Assembly (NCBI RefSeq): GCF_000195275.1
Contig: NC_015385.1
Coordinates: forward strand, 1,442,501 to 1,506,500
Source: Treponema succinifaciens DSM 2489
GTDB taxonomy: Bacteria > Spirochaetota > Spirochaetia > Treponematales > Treponemataceae
Direction: 5' to 3'
Length of the DNA stretch: 64,000 nucleotides
The stretch's first letter is position 1, and each line of letters begins with the position of its first letter. Under the pieces are notes generated by a model. It was given only the letters and a program-made list of their open reading frames with translations. It ran no database searches and was not told where the DNA came from. Shown here one piece after another: positions 1 through 8,363 of this stretch. Position numbers and translations under genes: made by a program.

Positions 1-8
1 TCAAGCAT
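1..8 (-). CDS. Start of the next Rnf-cluster gene (cut by window edge)
   Basis: Reading the minus strand past the rnfD stop codon, an ATG follows after a single base (complement of 6-8). A GAGG element inside the end of rnfD lies about 6 bases before it, at normal ribosome-binding distance. In Rnf operons rnfG commonly follows rnfD, so this is probably the first codon of rnfG, but only two full codons are visible and the identity is inferred from gene order alone. Confidence 0.4.
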
Positions 9-9
9 T

Positions 10-1086
10 TTAAACCTCGCTGATTTCCTTTAGGCGCGGAACAAGTTTTTTGGAAACATTTTCGTATAGCTTTTTGTCTTCAAAAAATTGAATCACAGGA
101 GAAATCAAATTTATAACAAGAATCAAAAAAACATATCCTGCAGAAGAAGTTCCGCTTCCGATTATAAGAAAGCCAATCAGCCCGGCAAAAGCTCCGTAAA
201 GAAATTTTCCCCACAAAGTCATTGGCAAAGTTCCGAACCATTGCAAAAGATAAAGCGTGCAAAACAAAGTTCCGCTTGTAAGAAGAGCAAGCAGAATGTC
301 GCCCTGGAACGGAATTCCGCCTATAAAAAACGGAAGCAAAAATCTCACTAAAAATGAATAGACAAAAAGGAAAACTGCAGGAACAACGTAATCAATCATA
401 TCAAATGAAACCAATATAATGGAAGAAACTAAAGTTATAAAGTTGAATCTAAAAGCAGGAATCACAGAACCGTTGTCCCAAAACAAACTCACATATCCAT
501 CTGGAATTGAAATTCCAAAAAACTTAAAAATATAGCTATTCAAAAAATCTGTGATAGAAGAATCCAGTTCAAGCAAAGGAACTGTTCCATTTTGAATCAG
601 AGAAAGAGCCGCATTTCTTGTCTGAAGCTCTTGCGCAGAAACAGCAAACGGAGGAAAAGCAGAAGGATTCAAAAAATACAAAACAACAATGCAAAGCGCG
701 ACTAAATTAGCCCAGGACGAATCAAAGTTTCCGAATACAAATTTTCCAAGAAGCAAAGTAAAAAACACAACGGCAAAAACAGCATAGACTGGATAAACAG
801 AAGGAATCAAAAGTCCAGCTATCAAGCCTTGTATTACAGAAATTCTCCAAGTATGTTTTTCAGTCCGCTTAAAAAAATAAAAAGCGGCTTCTGCGCAAAC
901 CGAGGCAAGCAAAGCAAACAAAAGCACAACAAGAGAATCAAAACTTTTTGAAACCGCCAGCATAGCGACTTGAACAAGAAGGAGCGCAATCATCACAAAC
1001 GAAATTGTTCCAAGTGAATAAGATGCGCTTGCAAACGGATTCAAAGTAATTTTCGCACAATGTTTTTTTAATTCTGTATTCGTCAT
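10..1086 (-). CDS. rnfD: RnfD-like membrane subunit of an electron transport complex
   Basis: This is a 358-residue, strongly hydrophobic protein with about ten predicted membrane segments. It fits the NqrB/RnfD/RnfE family, whose RnfD members carry covalent FMN and help couple ferredoxin:NAD oxidoreduction to ion transport across the inner membrane. The usual flavinylation motif (SGAT-type) is not clear; the closest stretch is NGTVPL near residue 166, so cofactor attachment is uncertain. The gene lies 9 bases downstream of rnfC and is followed by another start codon after 1 base, so it is part of a tight operon. An AAGGA element precedes the ATG. Family assignment rests on hydropathy, length and the RnfC neighbour. 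T. pallidum is known to have an Rnf-like cluster, which supports the call. Confidence 0.75.
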   Translation of the reverse strand: MTNTELKKHCAKITLNPFASASYSLGTISFVMIALLLVQVAMLAVSKSFDSLVVLLFALLASVCAEAAFYFFKRTEKHTWRISVIQGLIAGLLIPSVYPVYAVFAVVFFTLLLGKFVFGNFDSSWANLVALCIVVLYFLNPSAFPPFAVSAQELQTRNAALSLIQNGTVPLLELDSSITDFLNSYIFKFFGISIPDGYVSLFWDNGSVIPAFRFNFITLVSSIILVSFDMIDYVVPAVFLFVYSFLVRFLLPFFIGGIPFQGDILLALLTSGTLFCTLYLLQWFGTLPMTLWGKFLYGAFAGLIGFLIIGSGTSSAGYVFLILVINLISPVIQFFEDKKLYENVSKKLVPRLKEISEV

Positions 1087-1095
1087 TTTTTTTCC

Positions 1096-2370
1096 TTATA
1101 ACAAAGCTATTGTCTGGCTCAAAGGCAGGCGTGAAGGACAAACGCTGTTGCAGACCGAGCAATGTGAACAGAGCAAACTTGTAGCGCAAAGTTCTTTTGG
1201 AAGATGATAGTTTTCAACCAAGTGCTTGTAAAGTAAATCCGGCGAAAGTCCTTCTGGGCAGACGTTTCTGCATTTTCCGCATCTTATGCAGTTTTTTTCA
1301 TCCTGAACGCAAAGTTCCGTTGCAGGAACAAATTCCAAAGACTTTATAGATTTTGTAATCGGAATATCCAAAGTTGAAGCCACCATTCCTGTAATCATTC
1401 CGTTTACAACAATTTTTGAAGGAGAAATTTTAAATCCGCCACATTGCTCAACAAGACTTTTTATAGAGGCTCCGATTCTTGCCTTGAACATTCCAACGGA
1501 TTTCAAGCAGCTTCCATGCACATGGACGTAACGCTCAATAACAGGAATTCCTTTTACAACTGCTTCAAAAACTGAAAGTGCAGTTTCAGGATCTAAAAAA
1601 AGGCACTTGCTGTTTACTTTTGAAAATTCTGAATTTTTGGAAGCATTGCGGATTGTCCTAAGCAAATTCTGCATAAAGCCGCAAGGATACTTTTCTGTAT
1701 CAGCATTTACAAACAAAAAAGGAACATTGCCAAAAAACTCTGTGGAAATTTCAATGTCAGATTTCTTAGGCAAAGCAAAAACAATTCCTTTTGCGCTAAA
1801 AGCTTTGCAGCAAATCAACGCCCCCTGAACAACTTCCGAAGTAAATTTCTTTGCAATGAAACTGTCTGTAAATCGGCTTGGATCTTCATCAAACATTCTG
1901 ACGATTACAAAACGCTCTTTTACAAGATTTCCACGAGTTATCTGGGCGCAAAGTGATTCCGTTTTTTTTCTGAATGTGTTTACAATTCCCTTCACCTTAA
2001 ATTCTTCAAGCAAAGTTTCTGTGTTCAAAAAATTCCAGTCAACAGAAGGAAGCTTTTTTCCAAGATACGAAAACGCACCGTCTGTAGAGATTTCCGCCGC
2101 ATTTCCCAAAGTTCCATTAGGAAGCGTACATTTAAAAATCGAAAGTATTTTTCCTGGAACGGAAGAATGAATGTTCGCACCATCCGCAAAATTTTTTGGA
2201 GAAGCGATTATCTGACCTTCCCTCACAATATCGCCAGGCTGAAATCCGCAGGAATACTCCGCCTCGCACGACTGCCTAAATGGAATTACAACTTTCCTCG
2301 GCAAAAAAGCTCTTACAGAATCCTGAAACATCGGATGTCCAGGCAAAACAAAATTATTCACAGTCTTCAT
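1096..2370 (-). CDS. rnfC: RnfC-like iron-sulfur subunit
   Basis: This 424-residue protein ends with two clusters of four cysteines, CxxCxxCxxxCP at about residues 361-372 and 401-412. These are the two ferredoxin-type [4Fe-4S] sites of RnfC, the peripheral subunit that passes electrons between NADH/flavin and the membrane subunits. The N-terminal part (about residues 5-75) looks like the biotinyl-lipoyl-like barrel of RnfC/NqrA (PGDIVREGQ, then SSVPGKI). The usual N-terminal glycine-rich GGIHPPE-type stretch appears as PGHPMF, so the protein is divergent. rnfD follows after 9 bases. The upstream gene ends 60 bases away on the same strand, consistent with co-transcription. The cysteine pattern makes the assignment firm at family level; electron donor and acceptor are not shown by the sequence. 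Confidence 0.85.
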   Translation of the reverse strand: MKTVNNFVLPGHPMFQDSVRAFLPRKVVIPFRQSCEAEYSCGFQPGDIVREGQIIASPKNFADGANIHSSVPGKILSIFKCTLPNGTLGNAAEISTDGAFSYLGKKLPSVDWNFLNTETLLEEFKVKGIVNTFRKKTESLCAQITRGNLVKERFVIVRMFDEDPSRFTDSFIAKKFTSEVVQGALICCKAFSAKGIVFALPKKSDIEISTEFFGNVPFLFVNADTEKYPCGFMQNLLRTIRNASKNSEFSKVNSKCLFLDPETALSVFEAVVKGIPVIERYVHVHGSCLKSVGMFKARIGASIKSLVEQCGGFKISPSKIVVNGMITGMVASTLDIPITKSIKSLEFVPATELCVQDEKNCIRCGKCRNVCPEGLSPDLLYKHLVENYHLPKELCATSLLCSHCSVCNSVCPSRLPLSQTIALL

Positions 2371-2430
2371 TTATCTTTTTTTCCCAAAGCTGACCGAAAA
2401 ACAGCCAGCAAACTTTTTCAAAAAATCTGT

Positions 2431-3825
2431 TTACAAACTTCTGCGCCTGTTCGATTTTGCCACATACAAAAGCAAAAGAAAAACCGGCACAAAAAGACAT
2501 GACAAAATCAAGCTTGCGCTGAATCCATCAGGCCGTCTGGAAATATTTTCCCTTGAACTGTAAGCAACGCTCGTATTTTCTCCTTGTTTCAACATCAGTT
2601 TTTCAATTGCATTGTAGCCAAGGGACTCAACTTTTTTATCAATGCGGTTTTTAAAATCCGAATTAAATTTCATCACGATCGAATCCGCCTGAAAAATTCT
2701 GCCGTTTTTTTCTTCAAAACGAGGAACAGAAACAACGCTTCCCTCTTGCACATTCTCAAAGCCGGAATTTTTGTTTAAGTTTTTATACGGAAACGACTCC
2801 ACATTCCAAGCCCAGCAGTAAAAATCTTTTAATGACGGAATTGAACTTTCCGAAGAAGAGTCCACAGGAACAGGAAGAGAAACATTTTTTCCAGAACTAA
2901 AACTGAAATTGGAAGCGAAAACAAAACAAAAAAGCAAGACAAGCAAAGGTGCAAGGCAAAGAAACGTATGAAAAGCTGTAGCAGGATACATAAGAGGAAG
3001 CTGAGGCGCAGAAAAAATCTTTACAGTTTTAAAAGAATTTCTTGAATCCATAAAAGCTTCAAAAGTTCCCAAAAGAAAAAGAGCCGAGCAAGAAGCCAGT
3101 CCGCACAAAATCACAAGAAAACCTTCCTGCCATCCGGAAAGCAAGGCAATCAAAAACGAAACTGCAAGCGGAATTATAAAATACGGATTTTTTTTAAGTA
3201 CAGAAAAAGCTTTTTTTCTTCCCCAAATCCGCTGAGCAAAATAACATGAAAGCATATACAGAACAACCGCCGCCGCAACAGGATAAAAAGGCTTTGAAAA
3301 AGACAAAAGCAAAATAAAGCAAGATGAGAAAAAAAACGGAACTTTATTTTTTGACAAATATAAAAAAGCAAAAAAAACCAAAACGCAGACAACAGGAACT
3401 GCAAAAGGATACCGCTGAATTCCGTCAATTCCAGCCTGAAGCCCTGTTTTCTGCGAAAGATTTTCCAAGGCTTTTAAAATTTGCTGTCCTGAACCATTCG
3501 GAATATAATAAAGCAAAAAAGATTTTGAGTAGTCAAAAAAATATCCAAGCCGGCTTGTCAAATATTCATTGTAAGAATCAGGAAGAACAGGCGTAAAGTC
3601 TGAAACCAATGGAATCTGCTGACGGCCAAGACTTATGATGTTCTGGCAGCCTGCGTTTTCAAGGCAGGAAAGAACTTTTTCCTCTGGAATAGATTTGTCA
3701 GCGTAAACAACTTTATAACTGTCCCAAATTCTAAAAACTGGAATGCTCCTAAAGGCAAAGAGAAAAACAAAAACGGAACAAACCGCCGCAATAGAAAATG
3801 AAATCTTTAGTTTGCTAGGCTTCAT
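2431..3825 (-). CDS. Multi-pass membrane protein of unknown function, Rnf-linked
   Basis: I do not recognise a named family. The product is about 464 residues, with one N-terminal membrane segment (about residues 8-28), a polar region of roughly 120 residues, a block of six to eight hydrophobic segments, a second polar region and a final membrane segment near the C-terminus followed by NRRR. That layout suggests an inner-membrane protein with two extracytoplasmic domains. I chose the ATG at 3825, directly after the stop of the upstream gene, over a TTG at 3861 that would overlap that gene by 35 bases. It sits 60 bases upstream of rnfC in the same direction and may share its transcript. A role in assembling or tuning the Rnf module is only a guess from position. 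Confidence 0.7.
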   Translation of the reverse strand: MKPSKLKISFSIAAVCSVFVFLFAFRSIPVFRIWDSYKVVYADKSIPEEKVLSCLENAGCQNIISLGRQQIPLVSDFTPVLPDSYNEYLTSRLGYFFDYSKSFLLYYIPNGSGQQILKALENLSQKTGLQAGIDGIQRYPFAVPVVCVLVFFAFLYLSKNKVPFFFSSCFILLLSFSKPFYPVAAAVVLYMLSCYFAQRIWGRKKAFSVLKKNPYFIIPLAVSFLIALLSGWQEGFLVILCGLASCSALFLLGTFEAFMDSRNSFKTVKIFSAPQLPLMYPATAFHTFLCLAPLLVLLFCFVFASNFSFSSGKNVSLPVPVDSSSESSIPSLKDFYCWAWNVESFPYKNLNKNSGFENVQEGSVVSVPRFEEKNGRIFQADSIVMKFNSDFKNRIDKKVESLGYNAIEKLMLKQGENTSVAYSSRENISRRPDGFSASLILSCLFVPVFLLLLYVAKSNRRRSL

Positions 3826-3826
3826 T

Positions 3827-4300
3827 TTAAACACTGAATGCAAGTCCGATAAAAAAGCCAAGCAACGAACCGATAATGACTTCCGCCGGAGTATGTCCCT
3901 GAACTTCCTTTATCGGCTTGACTTCTTCAATTATATTTTTTGCAGCAAGAAGACGACCTATTTTATTGAGCATTGTAGCCTGAAGCCCATTCGCGCGGCG
4001 CACTCCAACAGCATCGCGGATTGTAACCAAATAAAAACCAAGAGAAAGAATAAAAACATCGCTGTTAACACCGGAACGGAAGCCAATTGTAGTGCAAAGC
4101 GTAGCTACAAGCGCGGAATGGCTAGACGGCATACTTCCTGTACGCCACAAAAGAAGTTCAAACAATTCTTTTAAACTATGAACTTTTCCAGAGAAAAGCT
4201 TTATGAGAGTTTTTACAAGTTGAGCAGACAGCCAGCTGAATAAACATGCCAAAAAAGCAGGCTGAGAAAAAAACAAATGGAGCTGTTCCTTCAAATTCAT
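3827..4300 (-). CDS. DUF212 (YuiD-like) membrane protein, acid phosphatase/haloperoxidase-related
   Basis: The 157-residue protein carries GSMPSSHS at residues 55-62, the phosphate-contacting signature of the DUF212 branch of the PAP2/vanadium haloperoxidase-related families. It also has the conserved C-terminal region GHTPAEVIIGSLLG with about four membrane segments. Family members are small integral membrane proteins; no substrate is established. Its stop codon is one base before the ATG of the next minus-strand gene. It is transcribed divergently from the pseudouridine synthase at 4347, with only 46 bases between them. Confidence 0.85.
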   Translation of the reverse strand: MNLKEQLHLFFSQPAFLACLFSWLSAQLVKTLIKLFSGKVHSLKELFELLLWRTGSMPSSHSALVATLCTTIGFRSGVNSDVFILSLGFYLVTIRDAVGVRRANGLQATMLNKIGRLLAAKNIIEEVKPIKEVQGHTPAEVIIGSLLGFFIGLAFSV

Positions 4301-4346
4301 AAGCAGGATTATAGCATATAAGCATAAATTATTCTATAATCGGCGC

Positions 4347-5291
4347 ATGGAATTTATAGAATTTGAAGCAAAGGAGGACGATGACGGAAGACGGCTAGAC
4401 AAAGCCGCAAAACGCATATTTGAATCGAAAGGACTTCAGCCCGAAAACATTTTCAAGCTCATAAGAAAAACACTGATAAAACTGAACAATGCAAAGTCAG
4501 CTCCAGAAGACAGAATCAAAAGCGGAGACAAAATTTTCATAGCGGATTTTCTACTAAAAGAAAATGCAGCCAGAAAAAGTAAAACTGAAAAAAAATCAAC
4601 GCAAAAAATTCATGGCGACATTTCACTTCAAACTGCATTTAAAAACGAGCATCTCTGGATAATAAACAAGCAAAGCGGAATTGAAGTTCAGCCTTCAAAA
4701 AATTCAAGTTTCTGCCTTGCTGATTTTGTTGCGCAGAACACAAAAAACGCATCTCTTTCATTCAGACCTGGACCGCTTCACAGAATTGACAAATTCACAA
4801 CCGGACTTATCACATTTTCCCAAAGTTTGCAAGGCGCAAAATGGTTTTCGGAAAATATAAAAAATCACAGCATAAAAAAAACTTATCTTGCAGTTGTTGA
4901 AAATTTTCTTCCGGAAAATGAGCTTGCAATTTACGATACAATTGAAGAAAAAACTGCCTGCACAAAAATAAAAAAAATCGCGCAAGGAATTTTCTGCGGA
5001 AAAGAAATTTCACTTGCAAAAATCCAGATAGAAACCGGAAGAAAACATCAGATTAGAATTCACTGCGCAAGCCGCGGTTTTCCGCTTTTGGGAGACAAGC
5101 TTTACGGCGGAACAAAAATTCCAAACGGAGAATTTTCTAGCTGCGGATTTTTTCTTCATGCCTGGAAACTGGAATTTCCAAAAGACAATCCGCTTTTGCT
5201 TCCAAGTGAAATTCAGGCAGAGATTTCTCCTTTATTTAAAAAATTTATAGAAAATTTCTTGAAAATTCCCACTGCTGAATTTATAATTTAA
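4347..5291 (+). CDS. RluA-family pseudouridine synthase
   Basis: The 314-residue enzyme has an N-terminal S4-like RNA-binding region (about residues 12-70) and a catalytic domain with HRIDKFTTGL at 145-154, where Asp148 is the expected nucleophile of the RluA family. The later motif RKHQIRIH followed by GDKLYGG is also typical. Such enzymes isomerise specific uridines in rRNA or tRNA. RluC/RluD-type specificity cannot be told from the sequence alone. Asn or Arg-rich linkers between the S4 and catalytic domains vary in this family and do here. The next gene begins 4 bases after its stop, so the two are likely co-transcribed. Confidence 0.88.
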   Translation: MEFIEFEAKEDDDGRRLDKAAKRIFESKGLQPENIFKLIRKTLIKLNNAKSAPEDRIKSGDKIFIADFLLKENAARKSKTEKKSTQKIHGDISLQTAFKNEHLWIINKQSGIEVQPSKNSSFCLADFVAQNTKNASLSFRPGPLHRIDKFTTGLITFSQSLQGAKWFSENIKNHSIKKTYLAVVENFLPENELAIYDTIEEKTACTKIKKIAQGIFCGKEISLAKIQIETGRKHQIRIHCASRGFPLLGDKLYGGTKIPNGEFSSCGFFLHAWKLEFPKDNPLLLPSEIQAEISPLFKKFIENFLKIPTAEFII

Positions 5292-5294
5292 TAT

Positions 5295-6158
5295 ATGAAT
5301 TTTATTTCAAAAATGCTGCATACAGGTCTTACAGTTTTCGCGCTGGTCGGTGAAAGCGGAACAGGAAAAAGTTTCCGCGCAAAACTTCTTGCTCAAAAGT
5401 ACGGAATCGAGGCGATTATTGACGACGGACTTCTTATAAAGGACGACAAAATTCTTGCGGGAAAAACTGCCAAGCACGAAAAAACATACATGGGAGCTGT
5501 AAGAATCGCGCTTTTTGATGACAAGCAGCACCGCGACGATGTTGCAAAAGCCCTGCAAAAGAACAAAATCAAAAAACTTCTCATAATCGGAACAAGCGAA
5601 AAAATGGCTGGAAAAATAGCCACAAGGCTTCAGATTCCGCTGCCATCAAAAATAATAAAAATTGAAGACATTGCAAACCGCGAAGAAATTGAAAAAGCAA
5701 TCCGATCAAGACAAATCGAAGGCAAGCACGTAATTCCTGTTCCGGCTATCGAAGTAAAAAAAAGCTACTCGCAAATTTTCCATGATTCGCTTAGGGACAT
5801 TGCGAATAAAAGCAAGCTGAAATTTCTAAAGAAAGAAACTTCCGTAATGGAAAAATCAATTGTAACTCCAGAGTTCAGCAAAAAAGGCAGAATTGAAATT
5901 TCAGAAGCCGCTCTCAGCCAGATGGCAATGCACTGCATAAATGAATTCTCGCAGGAAATCAGAATCAAAAAACTTTCAATAAAAACAGACAGCCGCGGAT
6001 ACAGGCTAATAATCACAATCGACGTTCCGTTCGGCCGCCAGCTCACAGGAGAGATTCACAGCCTACAGCAGTACATAATCGAAAATATCGAAAAATACAC
6101 AGGAATTTTAATTGAAGAAGTCAGCATAATAATAGACAAAATAACGTTAAACAAATAA
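5295..6158 (+). CDS. P-loop nucleotide-binding protein with C-terminal Asp23/Gls24-like domain
   Basis: The 287-residue protein opens with a Walker A motif, GESGTGKS at residues 19-26. A region rich in Lys and Ile to about residue 130 looks like a small P-loop kinase or ATPase fold. The last ~75 residues (from about 212) resemble the alkaline-shock Asp23/Gls24 fold (DUF322), with alternating strands and an amphipathic helix. No Walker B Asp-Glu pair is evident. I know of no established function for this combination. It starts 4 bases after the pseudouridine synthase, suggesting an operon, and is followed by a separate promoter before the nucleotidyltransferase gene. Confidence 0.7.
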   Translation: MNFISKMLHTGLTVFALVGESGTGKSFRAKLLAQKYGIEAIIDDGLLIKDDKILAGKTAKHEKTYMGAVRIALFDDKQHRDDVAKALQKNKIKKLLIIGTSEKMAGKIATRLQIPLPSKIIKIEDIANREEIEKAIRSRQIEGKHVIPVPAIEVKKSYSQIFHDSLRDIANKSKLKFLKKETSVMEKSIVTPEFSKKGRIEISEAALSQMAMHCINEFSQEIRIKKLSIKTDSRGYRLIITIDVPFGRQLTGEIHSLQQYIIENIEKYTGILIEEVSIIIDKITLNK

Positions 6159-6205
6159 AACGGTTTTAAAAGTCTGCTGCGTTTTGATTAATGATTTTCG
6201 GGTAA

Positions 6206-6234
6206 TTGACTTCAAAACATTTGAACATTAAAAT
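6206..6234 (+). promoter_or_regulatory. Sigma-70-type promoter for the nucleotidyltransferase gene
   Basis: TTGACT at 6206-6211, a 17-base spacer, and TAAAAT at 6229-6234. The expected transcription start is about 6241, only about 3 bases before the GTG start codon, so the message may be leaderless. Confidence 0.6.
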
Positions 6235-6243
6235 GTTCGCACT

Positions 6244-7368
6244 GTGTTAGTTAGATATTCTACAGATGAAAAAGGAAATCCTGTAAAAAAAGCCGTTGTT
6301 TATACAAAAGACGAGCATTGCATAAAGCGGGAATCAATAGATCCTGACGCTATTTTTATAATTGACTGCTTAAAGAAAAACGGTTTTGACTCTTACATTG
6401 TCGGAGGAGCTGTAAGAGATCTTATTGGAGGCAGAACGCCAAAGGATTTTGACATTGTAACAGACGCAACTCCAAGCCGCATAAAAAAAATTTTCAGAAA
6501 CTCACGCATAATCGGAAAAAGATTCAGGCTTGTGCACGTTTTCTTTGGAACAAAAATTTTTGAAGTCAGCACATTCCGCTCAATTATAGACGGATCAATC
6601 GGAAACGCATTCGGCTCAATGGACGAAGATGTGTTGCGCCGGGATTTCACATTGAACGCGCTGTACTACGACCCTTTAAAGCAGCAGATTATTGACTATG
6701 TAGGCGGAGTTGAAGACATAAAAAAAGGAATTGTAAAACCTGTAATTCCAATCGACAGAATTTTTATAGAAGATCCCGTAAGAATGATAAGGGCCGTAAA
6801 GTACGGAGCAACAACAGGCTGCAAACTTTCGCACAAGCTAAAAAAGAAAATCAGAATATCTGCCCCTCTTTTGTCGCCAGTTTCTCCTTCAAGGCTCACT
6901 GAAGAATTTTTAAAAATAATAAACGGTGGACATTCATTTGAAATTGTAAATGCGGCATTGGAAACTGATTTATACGAATACCTTCAGCCGGCAGCTTCAA
7001 ATCTCATTCTCGAAAATAAAAAGTTCGCAAAATCTTATCTTGAAAATTTAAAAAAACTCGATGACTTCGTAAAGCAAAACCAAGATTCTAGGCTTGGCGA
7101 GCGTCTTTATTTTCTTTTAAAGGATTTTGTTGAGCAACTCACTGACTGGAAGCTTGAAATCCAAAGTGAATATTCATCATCAGAAATTTATAAAAAAACC
7201 TGGGCAATATGCAGAAATTTTGTGCTTCCGATAAATCCGCAGAGGACAGAACTCGATTTTGCAGTACGGAAACTTTTGCAGGACGCAGGAATTCAGGTAA
7301 AACCAAAACGCGCAAAAAGAAACAGAAAACTTCACATTCAGCAGGACGTTTCAGAGCAGGAAAACTAG
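6244..7368 (+). CDS. pcnB: Class II CCA/poly(A) nucleotidyltransferase (PcnB-like)
   Basis: The 374-residue protein has the nucleotidyltransferase signature GGAVRD at residues 54-59, the metal-binding DFD at 68-70, and RRDFTLNAL around residue 131. It has a helical RNA-binding C-terminus ending in a basic tail (KPKRAKRNRK). Enzymes of this class either add CCA to tRNA 3' ends or make poly(A) tails; the sequence does not decide which. A basic C-terminal tail is more usual in PcnB. The GTG start at 6244 has no Shine-Dalgarno sequence. A good promoter lies so close upstream that translation is probably leaderless. The 3' end overlaps the convergent hydrolase gene by 4 bases. Confidence 0.8.
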   Translation: MLVRYSTDEKGNPVKKAVVYTKDEHCIKRESIDPDAIFIIDCLKKNGFDSYIVGGAVRDLIGGRTPKDFDIVTDATPSRIKKIFRNSRIIGKRFRLVHVFFGTKIFEVSTFRSIIDGSIGNAFGSMDEDVLRRDFTLNALYYDPLKQQIIDYVGGVEDIKKGIVKPVIPIDRIFIEDPVRMIRAVKYGATTGCKLSHKLKKKIRISAPLLSPVSPSRLTEEFLKIINGGHSFEIVNAALETDLYEYLQPAASNLILENKKFAKSYLENLKKLDDFVKQNQDSRLGERLYFLLKDFVEQLTDWKLEIQSEYSSSEIYKKTWAICRNFVLPINPQRTELDFAVRKLLQDAGIQVKPKRAKRNRKLHIQQDVSEQEN

Positions 7369-8294
7369 CTTTGCAAAAAATGCAGAATGTCGTCCATGAC
7401 TTCCTCGCGGTTTATTTCGTTAAAAAGCTCATGGCGCGCACCTTCATAAAGACGCATTGAAACATTTTTCATGCCGGATTTTTTATAGCAGTCAAAAAGT
7501 TTTTTTACAGTCTTTCCGTAAGAGCCGACTGGATCAGCAGTTCCTGCAACAAGAAAAACTGGCAAATCTTTTGGAATTTTCAAGATGTTGCTCTTTTTAT
7601 GAATTTGGCGTAATCCTGAATATATATCGCACAAAAATCCATTTGTGGCATCAAAACCGCAAAGTTCATCTTTTATATAAAGGTCAACTTCATTTTTATC
7701 TCTTGAAAGCCAGTCAAAATCCGTACGGCGATTTTTTATTTTTGAATTTGAAAGTCCGAACGTTAAAAAATTCATAAAGCGGCTTTGCTTTTTTGCGCCT
7801 TCAAAAAATTTTATAATTCCGCCAATAAAATTTGCAAAGGCAACTGTCAAAAGCCTGGGACCGGCAGTTCCGCAAAGAACAGCCTTGGCAATTTCATCTC
7901 CATATTTTTCAATTACATTCTGGGCAATAAACGAGCCAAAGCTATGCCCCAAAAGAAAAATCTTTTTTCCGGGGAAAATTTTTTTTGCATATAAAATTTC
8001 TTCGTGAATATCTTCTGTTACCAGGTTGAATCCGTCTTTATCCGCAAGAAAACCAGGCATTCCAGTTCCGTCAGTCTGCGCTTTTAGACCGGTTTTTCCA
8101 TGTCCCCTGTGATCTTCTGCAATCAGCGCGATTTTATTTTTTGCAAGAAATTCCGCAAAACGAGCATAACGGGCAGCGTGCTCAGCCATTCCGTGGCTTA
8201 AAACCACAACAGATTCAGTTTCCACCGGAATCCAATGATAAACAAAATTCACATTTCCATCAGGCATAGAAAGTTCTTTTACTTCGCAATTCAT
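7365..8294 (-). CDS. Alpha/beta hydrolase (lysophospholipase / monoacylglycerol lipase type)
   Basis: This 309-residue serine hydrolase has the nucleophile elbow GHSFGS at residues 116-121 (Ser118), Asp254 in AGTADPVG and His288 in GARHE, giving a complete triad. The oxyanion motif LSHGMAEHAARY (about 32-43) and DHRGHGKT (61-68) are typical of the monoglyceride lipase/PldB group (Hydrolase_4). There is no signal peptide, so it is probably cytoplasmic. The likely substrate is a monoacylglycerol or lysophospholipid. It is monocistronic: trpS upstream ends in a terminator hairpin. Confidence 0.85.
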   Translation of the reverse strand: MNCEVKELSMPDGNVNFVYHWIPVETESVVVLSHGMAEHAARYARFAEFLAKNKIALIAEDHRGHGKTGLKAQTDGTGMPGFLADKDGFNLVTEDIHEEILYAKKIFPGKKIFLLGHSFGSFIAQNVIEKYGDEIAKAVLCGTAGPRLLTVAFANFIGGIIKFFEGAKKQSRFMNFLTFGLSNSKIKNRRTDFDWLSRDKNEVDLYIKDELCGFDATNGFLCDIYSGLRQIHKKSNILKIPKDLPVFLVAGTADPVGSYGKTVKKLFDCYKKSGMKNVSMRLYEGARHELFNEINREEVMDDILHFLQS

Positions 8295-8322
8295 ATTTTT
8301 AATTCCCTTTTGCTAAAAATAA

Positions 8323-8346
8323 ATCCTGCCGTTTTTGCAGCAGGAT
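8323..8346 (-). terminator. Rho-independent terminator of trpS
   Basis: On the minus strand, ATCCTGC and GCAGGAT form a 7-bp stem with a 10-base loop, followed by TTATTTTTA. It lies 18 bases after the trpS stop. Confidence 0.7.
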
Positions 8347-8363
8347 AACAGGAATAGCTAAAG

